Source: Halorussus salinisoli
Lineage (GTDB): Archaea; Halobacteriota; Halobacteria; Halobacteriales; Haladaptataceae
DNA: 64,000 nt
Direction of reading: 5' to 3'
Assembly: GCA_005239435.1 (NCBI GenBank)
Contig: SZNP01000010.1
Span: forward strand, 1 to 64,000
The position numbers and the translations under genes were made by a program. A model generated the notes under the pieces. That model searched no databases, was not told the origin of the DNA, and worked only from the letters and a program-made list of their open reading frames with translations. Position 1 is the stretch's first letter. Each line of letters begins with the position of its first letter. Shown here piece after piece: positions 27,787 through 36,600 of the stretch.

Positions 27787-27827
27787 GTTAACTACCACGT
27801 ACTAGGATTCTATACGTCCGAGTTAAC
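27787..27827 (+). repeat. 41-bp inverted-half-site repeat, copy A
   Basis: Two 15-bp half-sites of the form GTTAACTNNNACGTA in inverted orientation flank an 11-bp centre CTAGGATTCTA. Only the three N positions are not self-complementary. Copies B (29168-29208) and C (41477-41517) have the same orientation. Copy A lies between the 3' ends of two converging genes and is 153 bp from the end of the winged-helix gene. Confidence 0.9.
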
Positions 27828-27979
27828 AAGCGATGCACTTCCAGATGATTGAATGGAGGTAGGCTCCGAGAGGCCGTGCGAGTCATCGAAGCTGTCTCAC
27901 TACTCGGGATGCATTTCGAGACGGAGCTTACTGTCGTCGGTTCTTCGACGAATTCCTCGTTGTCGTCGTGGGCGGCGGA

Positions 27980-28288
27980 TTACTGTAGTTGCTCGCGGAC
28001 CGTGTCGATATATTCGGGCTTGAGCCGATGTGTCGCATGCCTGTAATCGACGTCTCCCTCATTCGTATCGTAGAACGTCTCATCTACCATGTGTTTGGGA
28101 TACGCCGTGCCCTCCCTTCTCGCACCGTTCATTGCGCTCCGAGACATTTCGACACCATAATTCTCTCGCGCCTGCCGGCGCACTTCCATGCCGCGGAGAG
28201 CCTCACCGTCGGCATCAACTAGCACCTTTAGTATCACCTTTTGATTCGTAGTCAGCGCTGTGAGGTCCGTTTCGGTGCTAGAAGCCAT
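27980..28288 (-). CDS. Small winged-helix protein
   Basis: 102 residues. Segment LTTNQKVILKVLVDADGEAL then GMEVRRQARENYGVEMSRSAMNGARREG reads as a winged-helix DNA-binding domain with the recognition helix near residues 50-62. ATG 28288 is chosen because the preceding in-frame region lacks domain character. It is 96 bp downstream of the TFB-like gene on the same strand, so the two may be co-transcribed. Together they are bracketed by repeats A and B. Likely a DNA-binding regulator of the element. Confidence 0.68.
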   Translation of the reverse strand: MASSTETDLTALTTNQKVILKVLVDADGEALRGMEVRRQARENYGVEMSRSAMNGARREGTAYPKHMVDETFYDTNEGDVDYRHATHRLKPEYIDTVREQLQ

Positions 28289-28384
28289 AACATGGTTTAT
28301 TTGAACTTCCTTACCCATCAAACTTCCCACTGTATAGACAAACGTGTTCTTCGAGTAGAGTCCAAGAAGAGAAATCGACAGACG

Positions 28385-29011
28385 TTATTCCGGCGAGTCG
28401 TCTCCTTCGTCCCGACCCCAGAGGAAGTCGTCGGAGAGGACGGCCTTCTGCTCTCGTGCTCGCCGACTAATCGTCTGCCCAGACACATCCGCTTCGGCCG
28501 CGACCTCCGTGAGCTGTACGTTCGTCTCGGTGTACTGCTCGGCGAGATAAAGTGATGCCGCCGCTTTCGTTCGACTCGCACAGTTCTGGATTGTCGATTC
28601 CGTTCGTTCGAGAATCGCATTCGCCTTCTCCGTCGTCTCCGAAGAAACATCGAGCGCGGCGGCATAACGCTCGATGAATGCCGTCGGATCGATGCGCTGT
28701 AATTCGACGCCATACTCGTCGGCGACGACCCGTTGCATCTCCTTTCCGACGCGATACACCGGGGTTTCCGCGATGTCGGTGTCTTCAACGAGGTCCGTAA
28801 CGGTTGTGGGTTTATTTCGAACCTTCTGTACGAGGTAGAGTGCGCCGAGTGCGAAGATATCGTCTGGACGTGTATAGGCGGTCGCAGACGAATGATACGA
28901 CCGATAGAATGCTTTCGCGAGCTCGGCATGGTCCGTCGGAAGACCGAGGCGACGAACATGCCGGTCGATTCGATATTCGACGTCGACCCTGAATTTCTCG
29001 TCGGCGTCCAT
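28385..29011 (-). CDS. TFB (TFIIB)-like protein without zinc ribbon
   Basis: 208 residues showing two cyclin-like repeats of transcription factor B. Repeat 1 about residues 10-95: IDRHVRRLGLPTDHAELAKAFY, FALGALYLVQKV, TVTDLVEDTDIAETPVYRVGKE. Repeat 2 about 108-195: FIERYAAALDVSSETTEKANAI, KAAASLYLAEQY and an HTH-like TEVAAEADVSGQTISRRARE. The N-terminal zinc ribbon and B-finger of normal TFB are absent, so it cannot recruit RNA polymerase in the standard way. It may act as an alternative, competing or repressing factor at BRE/TATA. ATG 29011 is used; the frame extends nine codons upstream without support. Confidence 0.83.
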   Translation of the reverse strand: MDADEKFRVDVEYRIDRHVRRLGLPTDHAELAKAFYRSYHSSATAYTRPDDIFALGALYLVQKVRNKPTTVTDLVEDTDIAETPVYRVGKEMQRVVADEYGVELQRIDPTAFIERYAAALDVSSETTEKANAILERTESTIQNCASRTKAAASLYLAEQYTETNVQLTEVAAEADVSGQTISRRAREQKAVLSDDFLWGRDEGDDSPE

Positions 29012-29167
29012 TCGTATCGCTCGGGGATAGGATAGCAATCGTCCGCCATCCGCATAGATGTAACTTTGGGACTACTCTGATTCTATTACTAATTTAGTGA
29101 TGGCTGCTTCGAATAGTGGGAGAGGATATGTTCTCAAAGGGAGGCTATCGTCCGGAGTGTAAATCGT

Positions 29168-29208
29168 GTTAACTCCGACGTACTAGAACTCTATACGTGC
29201 GAGTTAAC
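29168..29208 (+). repeat. 41-bp inverted-half-site repeat, copy B
   Basis: Same architecture as copies A and C, with centre CTAGAACTCTA. It lies 157 bp upstream of the TFB-like gene start and 31 bp after the stop of the SWIM-HNH gene. Copies A and B therefore bracket a 1.34-kb segment holding just the TFB-like and winged-helix genes. Confidence 0.9.
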
Positions 29209-29239
29209 GAGCGACACGGAATTCAGCTATCATCCGATT

Positions 29240-30403
29240 CTAATTCGGTACTCGGATCGTCGAGGAAGACCACTGGAATATTAAACAAATGAAGATAAGT
29301 CGGAGTCCGAAGTTCAGTGGAGACCAAGTCAGGGCAAGAAGTAACCCCTCTATAAGAATCCAAAGGAGGAAGACTACTAGAAATCTAGCACTAAGCACGA
29401 CTCCCAGAGAATTCTCTTCGGACTCGTCCGTCGTCGTTGCGCTACTTACTTCCGGTTCCTCAGATTGGCTCCGTTGTGACGAATTCTTTGAAGAGGAATC
29501 ATTCGATGGTTCGGAAGTCACACTAGCGGAGTCGGTTGTCGGAGTCGTGGAACACTCCGATGAGGTAGACTCGCGGGATGTCTCGTCCTCGACCGGAGAA
29601 GTGGGAGAGTCGAAATAATCTGCATCCGACGTTCGTTCTAAAGAGTCACTCTCGCCAGGGTCGTCATAGCCAACCCTACTCCCGATTGCTCCCGGTGCTT
29701 GCTCGGGGGCATACTCTGGACGGCTTTGACTCCACGCCGGTAACGCATTCGTCGGGTCACGTGCAAGGAGCTCGTCTCCTATCGGCTCTGGGATATCTGT
29801 GTCATCGCTTTCCTCTTGTTCGAGTGTAGTCGTCGACGGAGATGCATCCGACGTGTTGCTTGACGTAGTTGAGGTGACCGACTCCTGCTTCGCGATTGAT
29901 GGTCCCGGGTTCGTATTGGGCTGGCCATGCACCATCGTATGACATGCATGGCAGAGTGTTACGAGATTACTTAAGGAATGATTCCCGCCTACTCCGACGG
30001 GCACGATGTGATGCGCCTCGAGTTGCGTCTCTCCCTTCGGCCCACCCTTCTTCCCACAGTTCTGGCAGGTCCACTCGTCACGGCGATACACCTTCCGACG
30101 GCGTGTATCCCAGTCGTCCGGGTAGGCAGAGGCGTCCGGTGAACTTGAACGCGCTTGTTGATGGACATTGCCACGAGGCGGTGACTGTTCGCCCGTATCG
30201 ACCGCGAAATAGACGGCGCGAATATGTTTACAGCCCCCGTTCGGTTCGCGTTTTTTCCAATCCGGGCAGGAACAGGAGTAGTCGCCGAGGTCAACTTCGT
30301 AGTCCCGCCCCCGATGACCGTTGACCCGGTATTGCTTCGGGCCGATACGGTCGATAACCTGAATATCGTGATTCTTCGCTCGCCATGTCCGCCAATCCGT
30401 CAT
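29240..30403 (-). CDS. SWIM zinc-finger + HNH nuclease + membrane anchor protein
   Basis: 387 residues with an unusual order. SWIM zinc finger: C44-x-C46 and C58-x-H60 in SCSCPDWKKREPNGGCKH. HNH nuclease about 104-160: C113/C116, H131-H132 in EAHHIVPVGVGGN, and C151/C154 with H155. Then about 180 residues of Ser/Thr/Asp/Glu-rich linker, and a C-terminal hydrophobic region (about 340-380: LVVFLLWILIEGLLLALTW) that should insert in the membrane. DNA cleavage is inferred from HNH. ATG 30403 is preceded by a perfect 6-bp inverted repeat and a TATA-like GTTAAAGTAG. Confidence 0.83.
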   Translation of the reverse strand: MTDWRTWRAKNHDIQVIDRIGPKQYRVNGHRGRDYEVDLGDYSCSCPDWKKREPNGGCKHIRAVYFAVDTGEQSPPRGNVHQQARSSSPDASAYPDDWDTRRRKVYRRDEWTCQNCGKKGGPKGETQLEAHHIVPVGVGGNHSLSNLVTLCHACHTMVHGQPNTNPGPSIAKQESVTSTTSSNTSDASPSTTTLEQEESDDTDIPEPIGDELLARDPTNALPAWSQSRPEYAPEQAPGAIGSRVGYDDPGESDSLERTSDADYFDSPTSPVEDETSRESTSSECSTTPTTDSASVTSEPSNDSSSKNSSQRSQSEEPEVSSATTTDESEENSLGVVLSARFLVVFLLWILIEGLLLALTWSPLNFGLRLIFICLIFQWSSSTIRVPN

Positions 30404-30409
30404 CGTGCC

Positions 30410-30425
30410 GGGACTCGCAAGTCCC
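30410..30425. promoter_or_regulatory. Operator-like inverted repeat before the SWIM-HNH gene
   Basis: GGGACT-CGCA-AGTCCC, perfect 6-bp arms, starting 7 bp upstream of ATG 30403 and a few bases downstream of a TATA-like element (TTTAAC region, about 30430-30440). The position at the expected transcription start suits a repressor site. Confidence 0.55.
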
Positions 30426-30533
30426 ACTACTTTAACCTACGTAAGGAAGTCGATTCCATCTTCTTCATAGAAATGTTTTTGTTGTGAGCATATAGCAATA
30501 GGAGAATGGTGATGGTTGTTGGCAGGGTATAGC

Positions 30534-31148
30534 ATGTGTCCCTGGTGTCGGGAGGTGTTCAAAGCGCTTGGCGCCCACTGGCAGCATAATCCACGGCATG
30601 CACCGGAGCCGACGCGACGACAGCGAGAGATTCTTACCGGACTCCTTTTCGGGGGCGGTGCCTACACCGGGCCACTAAGCACACCGTCGGTTCAAGCCAC
30701 CGTAAAAAATGAGCGACTCGCAGAGTGGCTTGAAACCGAACTCGATTCGCTCAAAGTGAATGTTCGAGTAGACGGCGAGACCTACTACATTTCGACACCA
30801 TCGAATCCAGCCCTCAAACCGTACTTTCAGAACTGGTATTCGAAGCAGGAGGAACCACGGCCACCGAATACCTCGGAATTAACGCCATTAGTTGCAAAGG
30901 TGTGGTTTGCGGTTAACGGACATGCGAAGAACGGTGCGATTCATCTTCGAGCGAGCTATGCGGTGCGGAATCTCGGCTGGCACCGTGAGCTCTTCCGTGA
31001 AGTTGGATTTAACCCCTGGCGAGAAAATCCGACGCTCGTCTTCCCGGTCGAGCAGGCGAAGGAACTTCTCGACTACATGGGCGAACCACTTCCGGGAACC
31101 ACGGAGGAGTGGGAGCAAGTGCGGTCAAACTCATCGATGAACGTCTGA
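30534..31148 (+). CDS. Homing-endonuclease-like protein with N-terminal zinc finger
   Basis: 204 residues. N-terminus has a C2H2-like site: C2, C5, H15, H18 (MCPWCREVFKALGAHWQH). The remainder looks like two degenerate LAGLIDADG repeats: REILTGLLFGGGAY then WLETELDSLKVNVRVDGETY, and LTPLVAKVWFAVNGHAKNGA then LGWHRELFREVGFNPW. Acidic catalytic residues normally at the end of each LAGLIDADG helix are not obvious (GGGAY, NGHAK), so it may be a DNA-binding derivative. No intron or intein is seen next to it. Short 10-bp gap to a broken membrane gene. Confidence 0.65.
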   Translation: MCPWCREVFKALGAHWQHNPRHAPEPTRRQREILTGLLFGGGAYTGPLSTPSVQATVKNERLAEWLETELDSLKVNVRVDGETYYISTPSNPALKPYFQNWYSKQEEPRPPNTSELTPLVAKVWFAVNGHAKNGAIHLRASYAVRNLGWHRELFREVGFNPWRENPTLVFPVEQAKELLDYMGEPLPGTTEEWEQVRSNSSMNV

Positions 31149-31158
31149 ACCGCTACTT

Positions 31159-31371
31159 ATGAGCAATTCTCCTACCGAAGACTCCCTATCGGAGATCATC
31201 TTTCGACACAGTCGAAGCGAGCAACTAACCGTAGAACTTGTGTTCGCACCACTCCTCGCGTTTCTCGTCGGACTTACGTCTCCGAGCGGACTGCGGGGTG
31301 CGTTCATCATGTAGGCAATGACCCTCTTAGTCGGCATCGCCTTCGCTCGCTATCTCGTCTCGACGGGCTGA
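31159..31371 (+). pseudogene. Small membrane protein interrupted by an amber codon
   Basis: Starting at ATG 31159, 51 codons run to TAG at 31312-31314; the same frame continues with AMTLLVGIAFARYLVSTG to TGA at 31369-31371. The upstream part ends in VELVFAPLLAFLVGLTSPS, a membrane helix, and the downstream part is a second helix, so the original product was probably a 70-residue two-helix protein. A nonsense change is the simplest explanation; the shorter 51-residue form could still be made. Confidence 0.55.
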
Positions 31372-31453
31372 TTCACATCTCCCGAGAAATTCCTGCGCGG
31401 ACAGTACGACCTATCGAGCTCCGTGCAATTACAAGCGTCATTGAACCGGCGAA

Positions 31454-31987
31454 TTAAGAAAACAAATTCCAGTAGGCGTTGTTGATGGCGCCGCCCTCAA
31501 TGAGTGAATGCAGCCGATGCGTGATGACCAGCAACGTCAGGAAGTAATGAATCATCACCGTGTAGACGCCGGCTGAGACGATACGGGTGAAGTCGTACTG
31601 AATGCTGATCGTGCTCTTGCTCGCGATGAGCACGCCGACGAGTAGACCGATCAGTGTCAACCCGACGAGGATGGAGTACAAAGTGAACTTTCGGGTCTCC
31701 TGTACGATGTGCGTTTCTAGATCGTAACTGTCCTCTTCCGAGTGCCGGGTCAACAGCATGATGGCGTTAATCGAGAACCCGGTCAAGACACCGAATACCG
31801 GGGCGAGCGTACCGAGTAGCCCTGACCAGATGGGGGTCACGAAACTCAACGCGATTCCGGCGACGGTGGGAAACGCGAGGAAGACGGTGGCGACGTACCC
31901 CCAGGCGATGCGACCGGGCCACGATGATTCCCCGGCTAATGCGGTGTAATTATCAGCGACGATCTGGGTGAGGTTTCGGAAGAGCAT
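31454..31987 (-). CDS. Four-helix membrane protein of a two-gene module
   Basis: 177 residues. Helices at about 26-48 (IAWGYVATVFLAFPTVAGIALSF), 53-80, 104-124 (LYSILVGLTLIGLLVGVLIA) and 138-160, with a central charged loop (RHSEEDSYDLETHIVQETRK). No family recognised. It is 29 bp downstream of the 343-residue gene on the same strand, so a two-gene operon is likely. A membrane protein joined to a cytosolic partner next to a restriction-modification gene recalls anti-phage systems such as Kiwa, but this is architecture only. Confidence 0.7.
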   Translation of the reverse strand: MLFRNLTQIVADNYTALAGESSWPGRIAWGYVATVFLAFPTVAGIALSFVTPIWSGLLGTLAPVFGVLTGFSINAIMLLTRHSEEDSYDLETHIVQETRKFTLYSILVGLTLIGLLVGVLIASKSTISIQYDFTRIVSAGVYTVMIHYFLTLLVITHRLHSLIEGGAINNAYWNLFS

Positions 31988-32016
31988 GGGTCTGAATACG
32001 GGTTACAGCCGTACTA

Positions 32017-33048
32017 CTAAGACTGGACCGTGGTCTGCCGGTCCATCCGGACGTTGGGCAGCTGAGTCCGTGTATCAATCGGTTCCACTATGTCCGAGTC
32101 GAGCACCTGGTTGATGTAGGCGCGGGCGTGCCGGGCAATTGACTGGGTCGTCGGCAGGCCCTCGTACAGGCGGAGGTCGTCGCGCTCAATGCGTTTCGTC
32201 ATCCGGAGGTTATCCTCCAGCAAGGAGAACGTTTCCATCCCGCCGGTCTCCTTCTCGACCTGGACCTTCAGGTCGCTGACGTCATCGTTGACCAGTTCGG
32301 CAAACGTCCCGTCTGTGCCCTGCAGTTCGCGCGCCTTCTCCCTAAATCCGGCGAGGGTGCCGCCGCGGCCAGCCTCCCAGACTACGGACTTCGACCGGGT
32401 ATCCTCCTGGTCGACGCCTTCCAGCAATCGGTAACGTTGCTCGTCGTCGGTGGTGTTTGACTCCCGGAGTTTGAACTCGGCCTTGAGCACGCGGTTCGAT
32501 TCAATGAGTTTGTCGAGGACGTCCTGCGTGTAGATCGGATTGACCTCGAGCAGGGTGTCGTCGGTGTCGCCGGTCACCATCTCACGGAGTTGTTTCAGGA
32601 GCGTGGTTTTGACGCCGCGGCGGTTGATGCGTTGGACGACGAGGATGGCTTCCTTGCCGTTTTCGTACAGTTCGCCGCGGTGGGTGCGCGGGATGGCCAG
32701 GGCGAAGTAGAACGGGAGCTCTTCGGCCTCGGTGACCTTCTTCTTCCGGGTTTCGTTGGTTTCGATGTCGCGGAGGGTAGAGCTGTACCCGTGGTCGCCG
32801 GTCCGGATGATACCTTCGACCAGGTGGTTCTCAACGCTGTACTCGTCGATGTGGAACGTCTTCTCTAAATCGTCGTCGGCGGCGGGATTGGCGGCGTAGT
32901 GTTCGCAGAGGGCAGTGACGGTGTCGATGAAGTCCTCGTGTGGTAGTTGACGGTCGTGCGCGGTCAGGTTCTTGAGATTCCAGTGGTTGTCAGGCTCCCC
33001 TTTCTCCCGGAGCACCACTTTGTACGGTGTCAGGCTGTGTGATGGCAT
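32017..33048 (-). CDS. Unknown cytosolic partner of the four-helix membrane protein
   Basis: 343 residues from ATG 33048 (MPSHSLTPYKVVLREKGE); a longer frame to 33156 starts with TTG and adds 36 residues lacking support. Mixed alpha/beta with a central block ELPFYFALAIPRTHRGELYE then EAILVVQRINRRGVKTTLLK that looks conserved, and a C-terminal LRLYEGLPTTQSIARHARAY. No nuclease or ATPase motif seen. It precedes the membrane gene on the same strand. Codon use is more GC-rich than in neighbouring element genes, in line with separate acquisition. Confidence 0.68.
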   Translation of the reverse strand: MPSHSLTPYKVVLREKGEPDNHWNLKNLTAHDRQLPHEDFIDTVTALCEHYAANPAADDDLEKTFHIDEYSVENHLVEGIIRTGDHGYSSTLRDIETNETRKKKVTEAEELPFYFALAIPRTHRGELYENGKEAILVVQRINRRGVKTTLLKQLREMVTGDTDDTLLEVNPIYTQDVLDKLIESNRVLKAEFKLRESNTTDDEQRYRLLEGVDQEDTRSKSVVWEAGRGGTLAGFREKARELQGTDGTFAELVNDDVSDLKVQVEKETGGMETFSLLEDNLRMTKRIERDDLRLYEGLPTTQSIARHARAYINQVLDSDIVEPIDTRTQLPNVRMDRQTTVQS

Positions 33049-33647
33049 CTCTTGTCGCCAACGTGATAGCCACATCACATAAGCCTGTCCGTTCAGCTCT
33101 TCGACTGCTTTAGAACATAGAAAATGAGAGTATGGATTCGTCCACTGAATTCCCAATCAGGAATCGCTCAAGAGTAACCGGTTACCGCGGGTCGGGGTTA
33201 TTCTAGGATGGCATCTCCTGCATCCGCGTCCAGTGGGCAGGCCAAGGGGAACAGGTCTGGCTGACCGACGACGGTGAGAAAACGTTGGAAATCTTCCGCT
33301 ATATGTTAGAAGACGGTTTAACCCCCGCTGAATAGTTATGCCATTTAATTCCGCTTTTCTTCTGGATATCTCCTTTCATGGCGGCAGGCGATTTGGTGGT
33401 ATCTCTTCTTCCGGAACTGAGACCGTACATCGCGAAAGTCAGTTCGTTCGGCCTTTCTATATGAGTAGTGAATTGTCTTAACACCTACTTGCCGTGTCAG
33501 TATTTTCAAGATCTCACTTCAACTTTTGAGGACTAATTCTCTATAGAACTAGGTCCTAGCTAGGATAGTTGAATTTATATAGTGCGGGTAGGATGACATA
33601 GCCGATAAGCTGATATTCCGGTTCTTCGACCGGTTCCCTCCCCACAC
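33049..33647. other. Gene-poor region upstream of the restriction-modification gene
   Basis: 599 bp between divergent genes. It contains a coding remnant (33207-33335, listed separately) and, near 33568-33585, an AT-rich TATA-like GAATTTATATAGTG that probably serves the restriction-modification gene. Apart from these I see no gene or repeat. Confidence 0.45.
33207..33335 (+). pseudogene. C-terminal remnant of an unknown protein
   Basis: An open frame with no start codon after a TAG at 33204 reads RVQWAGQGEQVWLTDDGEK then TLEIFRYMLEDGLTPAE and a TAG stop. The composition and the DDGEKTLE segment are protein-like, unlike the other frames. It is probably the 3' end of a truncated gene lost when the adjacent restriction-modification module arrived. 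Confidence 0.4.
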
Positions 33648-36600
33648 ATGAGTTCAAGTTTTGACCCGTCCGAGAATCCATTGCACTCGGTCGCGACCGA
33701 GTTCGTTACCGAAGAGTTCGACACCCAGGTTCCAGACGATGCCATCGATGACCTAGCTACAACCATCGAGGATATCGTCCGTGACCTCCGGAATCACATC
33801 GGTGATGATGACCTCCTCCAAGCACTCCTGCACAGCCATCCTGGAGGCAAAGTTCTCGAAGAAAAACATTCCATCGAGAAGAGCGACCCAGAGAACTTGA
33901 CTGTAGATGACATCATCGATACGCTTTTCGGGGCCTTGGATTACCCGTATCGTGCACCCGAACCCGGCGATCTTTCCGACGAGTACGGTAACAAGGCAGA
34001 CTTCGGGGTTTCGCTCCGTGAGTACGATGATATTGAGTCGAAACGGCTTTTGATCGAGGCCGAGCCGTTGAACAAGAAACTGGACCAGAACCGACACGGC
34101 ATCGGCCAGATCAAGGACTGGCTCGGACAACGGAAGTTCGAGGCCGATTTCGGTATCGCCACCGACGGGATGCGCTGGGCACTGATCAAGTACGACCGGG
34201 ACTCGTACAGCTACGACCAGCTCACCGAACCGTACGTCGACCTTCAGCCAGCCTTCATCGCCGCCTTCGAGAACGTCACCGGTCGTGGCACCAGTCTTAC
34301 TGAATGGGTGGACGACGCCGTCAGACAGGCCTTGGCGGACTTCATCCGGGTGTTCCAGTTCCAGAACTTCCTCTCTATCGCAGGCGAGGCGAACACGGTC
34401 ATCCGCCGGAAACAAAGCGAAATCAGCGACGACTTCTACGAGGCGTATATTGAACGCGTGTTCGGTATCCTTGACGAAGACACGGATGGCCGGGACACAG
34501 AGCGGTGCCTCGTTGGAAACGGTGTAGTCGCACCATCCGTGATTCCCGAAGAGGACCGGGATGAACAACGCCGCCTCTTCTCCGTGTCCCTGATGAACCG
34601 GTTGATCTTCATCAAGTTCCTTGAGGACTCCGGGGTCGTCGATGAGGAACTCTTGTCGAAACTCAAGGAACGCCACGAGACCGGCGGCCACCCGCAGAGC
34701 TTCTACCAGACATTCATCAAACCGCTCATCTACGACGTGTTCAACCAGAAGCCGGAGCACCGGCCGGACCACGCCCAGGACGACGACCTGTACGACGTGC
34801 CGTACCTGAACGGTGGTCTGTTCCGCACCAACCTCGACCATGAACGTGAGTACGATGTCCGCGATTCGGTGTTGCTCTCCATCATCGAGTTCTTGGAGAA
34901 TTACACGTTCTCTGCGGCCGGGAACCCGGACGACCTCGACCCCAGCATCCTCGGCACGGTGTTCGAGAAGACGATCAACTACCTTGCTGGCGAGGAAGGC
35001 GCTCAGAAAGAGCTCGGCGCCTACTACACGCCGGATGACATCACCCGGTTCTGTGCAGACAAGACGGTCCAATCCGTTCTCTTCGAGCGGTTTAAGGAGG
35101 CTATCCAGAAGGAACGTGGCTGGCCAGAAGCCGAGTTCGACAACTACGACGGAATCTACGACCTCATCGACGCACTAGAAGGCAGCAACGACCTCATCGA
35201 CACCGCCTTGGAGGAAGTCGACGAGTTCCGGGTCGTTGACCCGGCGTGCGGTAGCGGGCACTTCCTCACCTCCGTCCTCGGTGAAATTGTTGAGATTCGG
35301 CAGGCGCTGTACGCGGTGCATTCTGAGTCCAAGCACCTCTACGAGCTGAAGAAACAAACGGTATTGGAGAATTTATATGGGGTCGACATTGTCGGTCCGG
35401 GCGTGGAGATCACCAAGCTCCGGCTCTGGCTCTCCATCATCTCCGAGCTAACGACCGAGGAGATCGACGACTTGGATCAGTCCGAATTGGCTTTGCCCAA
35501 CGTCGCGTTCAATATCCGGCAAGGTAATTCGCTTATCGGCTATACGGATACGAACCGGTTGCGCGATGATGGTGTCGAAAGCCACCACCTCGGTGACTAC
35601 GCTACAGATTCGATTGAAAACTTGATTGAGGAACGGCAGGACAAGGTTGACGAGTACAAGCAGGTCTACGGCATGGACGCCCAGCGGCTTGAGGGGGAGA
35701 TCGCGGAGAAGGACGAGGAGTACAACAGCCGTCTCAACAATAAACTACTCCAGGACTTCAAGGATGCCGACATCGCGTTCGATTACGATGTGGACGAGAT
35801 TGGCCAACCGGACCTAGAACCGGAGAGCATCCATAAAGTGACGCTCCGGTTTACAGAACCGCTTGCCGACGACGAAAAGGACCACTTGGACGAGAAATTC
35901 CGGGATGAGAAAGGGATGCGAATCAACAACGGAACCGGTGGCTACGTGTCCATGTCGCTGTCTCACAAGTATCTCCTGCGAACCCCGGAGTCCCGTGTCC
36001 AACGAATCATCGATAACATTGGCGAAGACCGCATTGACGACATGGAGGTCGAACGCTATCTTACAGAGACGGATCTTGCTGGGCAAGACTATCTGCATTG
36101 GCCGCTTGAGTTCTACGAAGTGTTCGACGAACAAGGTGGGTTTGACGTCGTCGTCAGTAATCCACCGTACGGCATCGATCTCTCCGATGCCGAAGCAGAA
36201 TTAGCGGATTATCCGGATACGAATCACTCGTCAGTCGTGTTCGAGACACGGTCCGAAGAACTGGTGCGTGAACACGGGAAGATCGCGTTCGTCGTCCCAA
36301 AGTCCCTTACGTACGCCCATCGGTGGATGTCGGCGCGGGAGCATCTTTTGGATACGGATCTGGAATACCTGATCGACGTCGGGAAAGCGTTCGAGGGTGT
36401 TGATGCGGAGCAGATCATCCTGACCCTAATGCACGGTAAGGCAACCGACCCGGTCACCGTCGGACGGCGAGAAGAAGACGGTTTCTTCGAGAAGGCGTAC
36501 CAACAGAGTTCGTTGAGCCGGGAGTGCTTCTATATGTGGGTGGATGAGGACAACGAATCGCTGATCAAAACCCTGCAAGAGTATCCCAGCTTCGGGGAAA

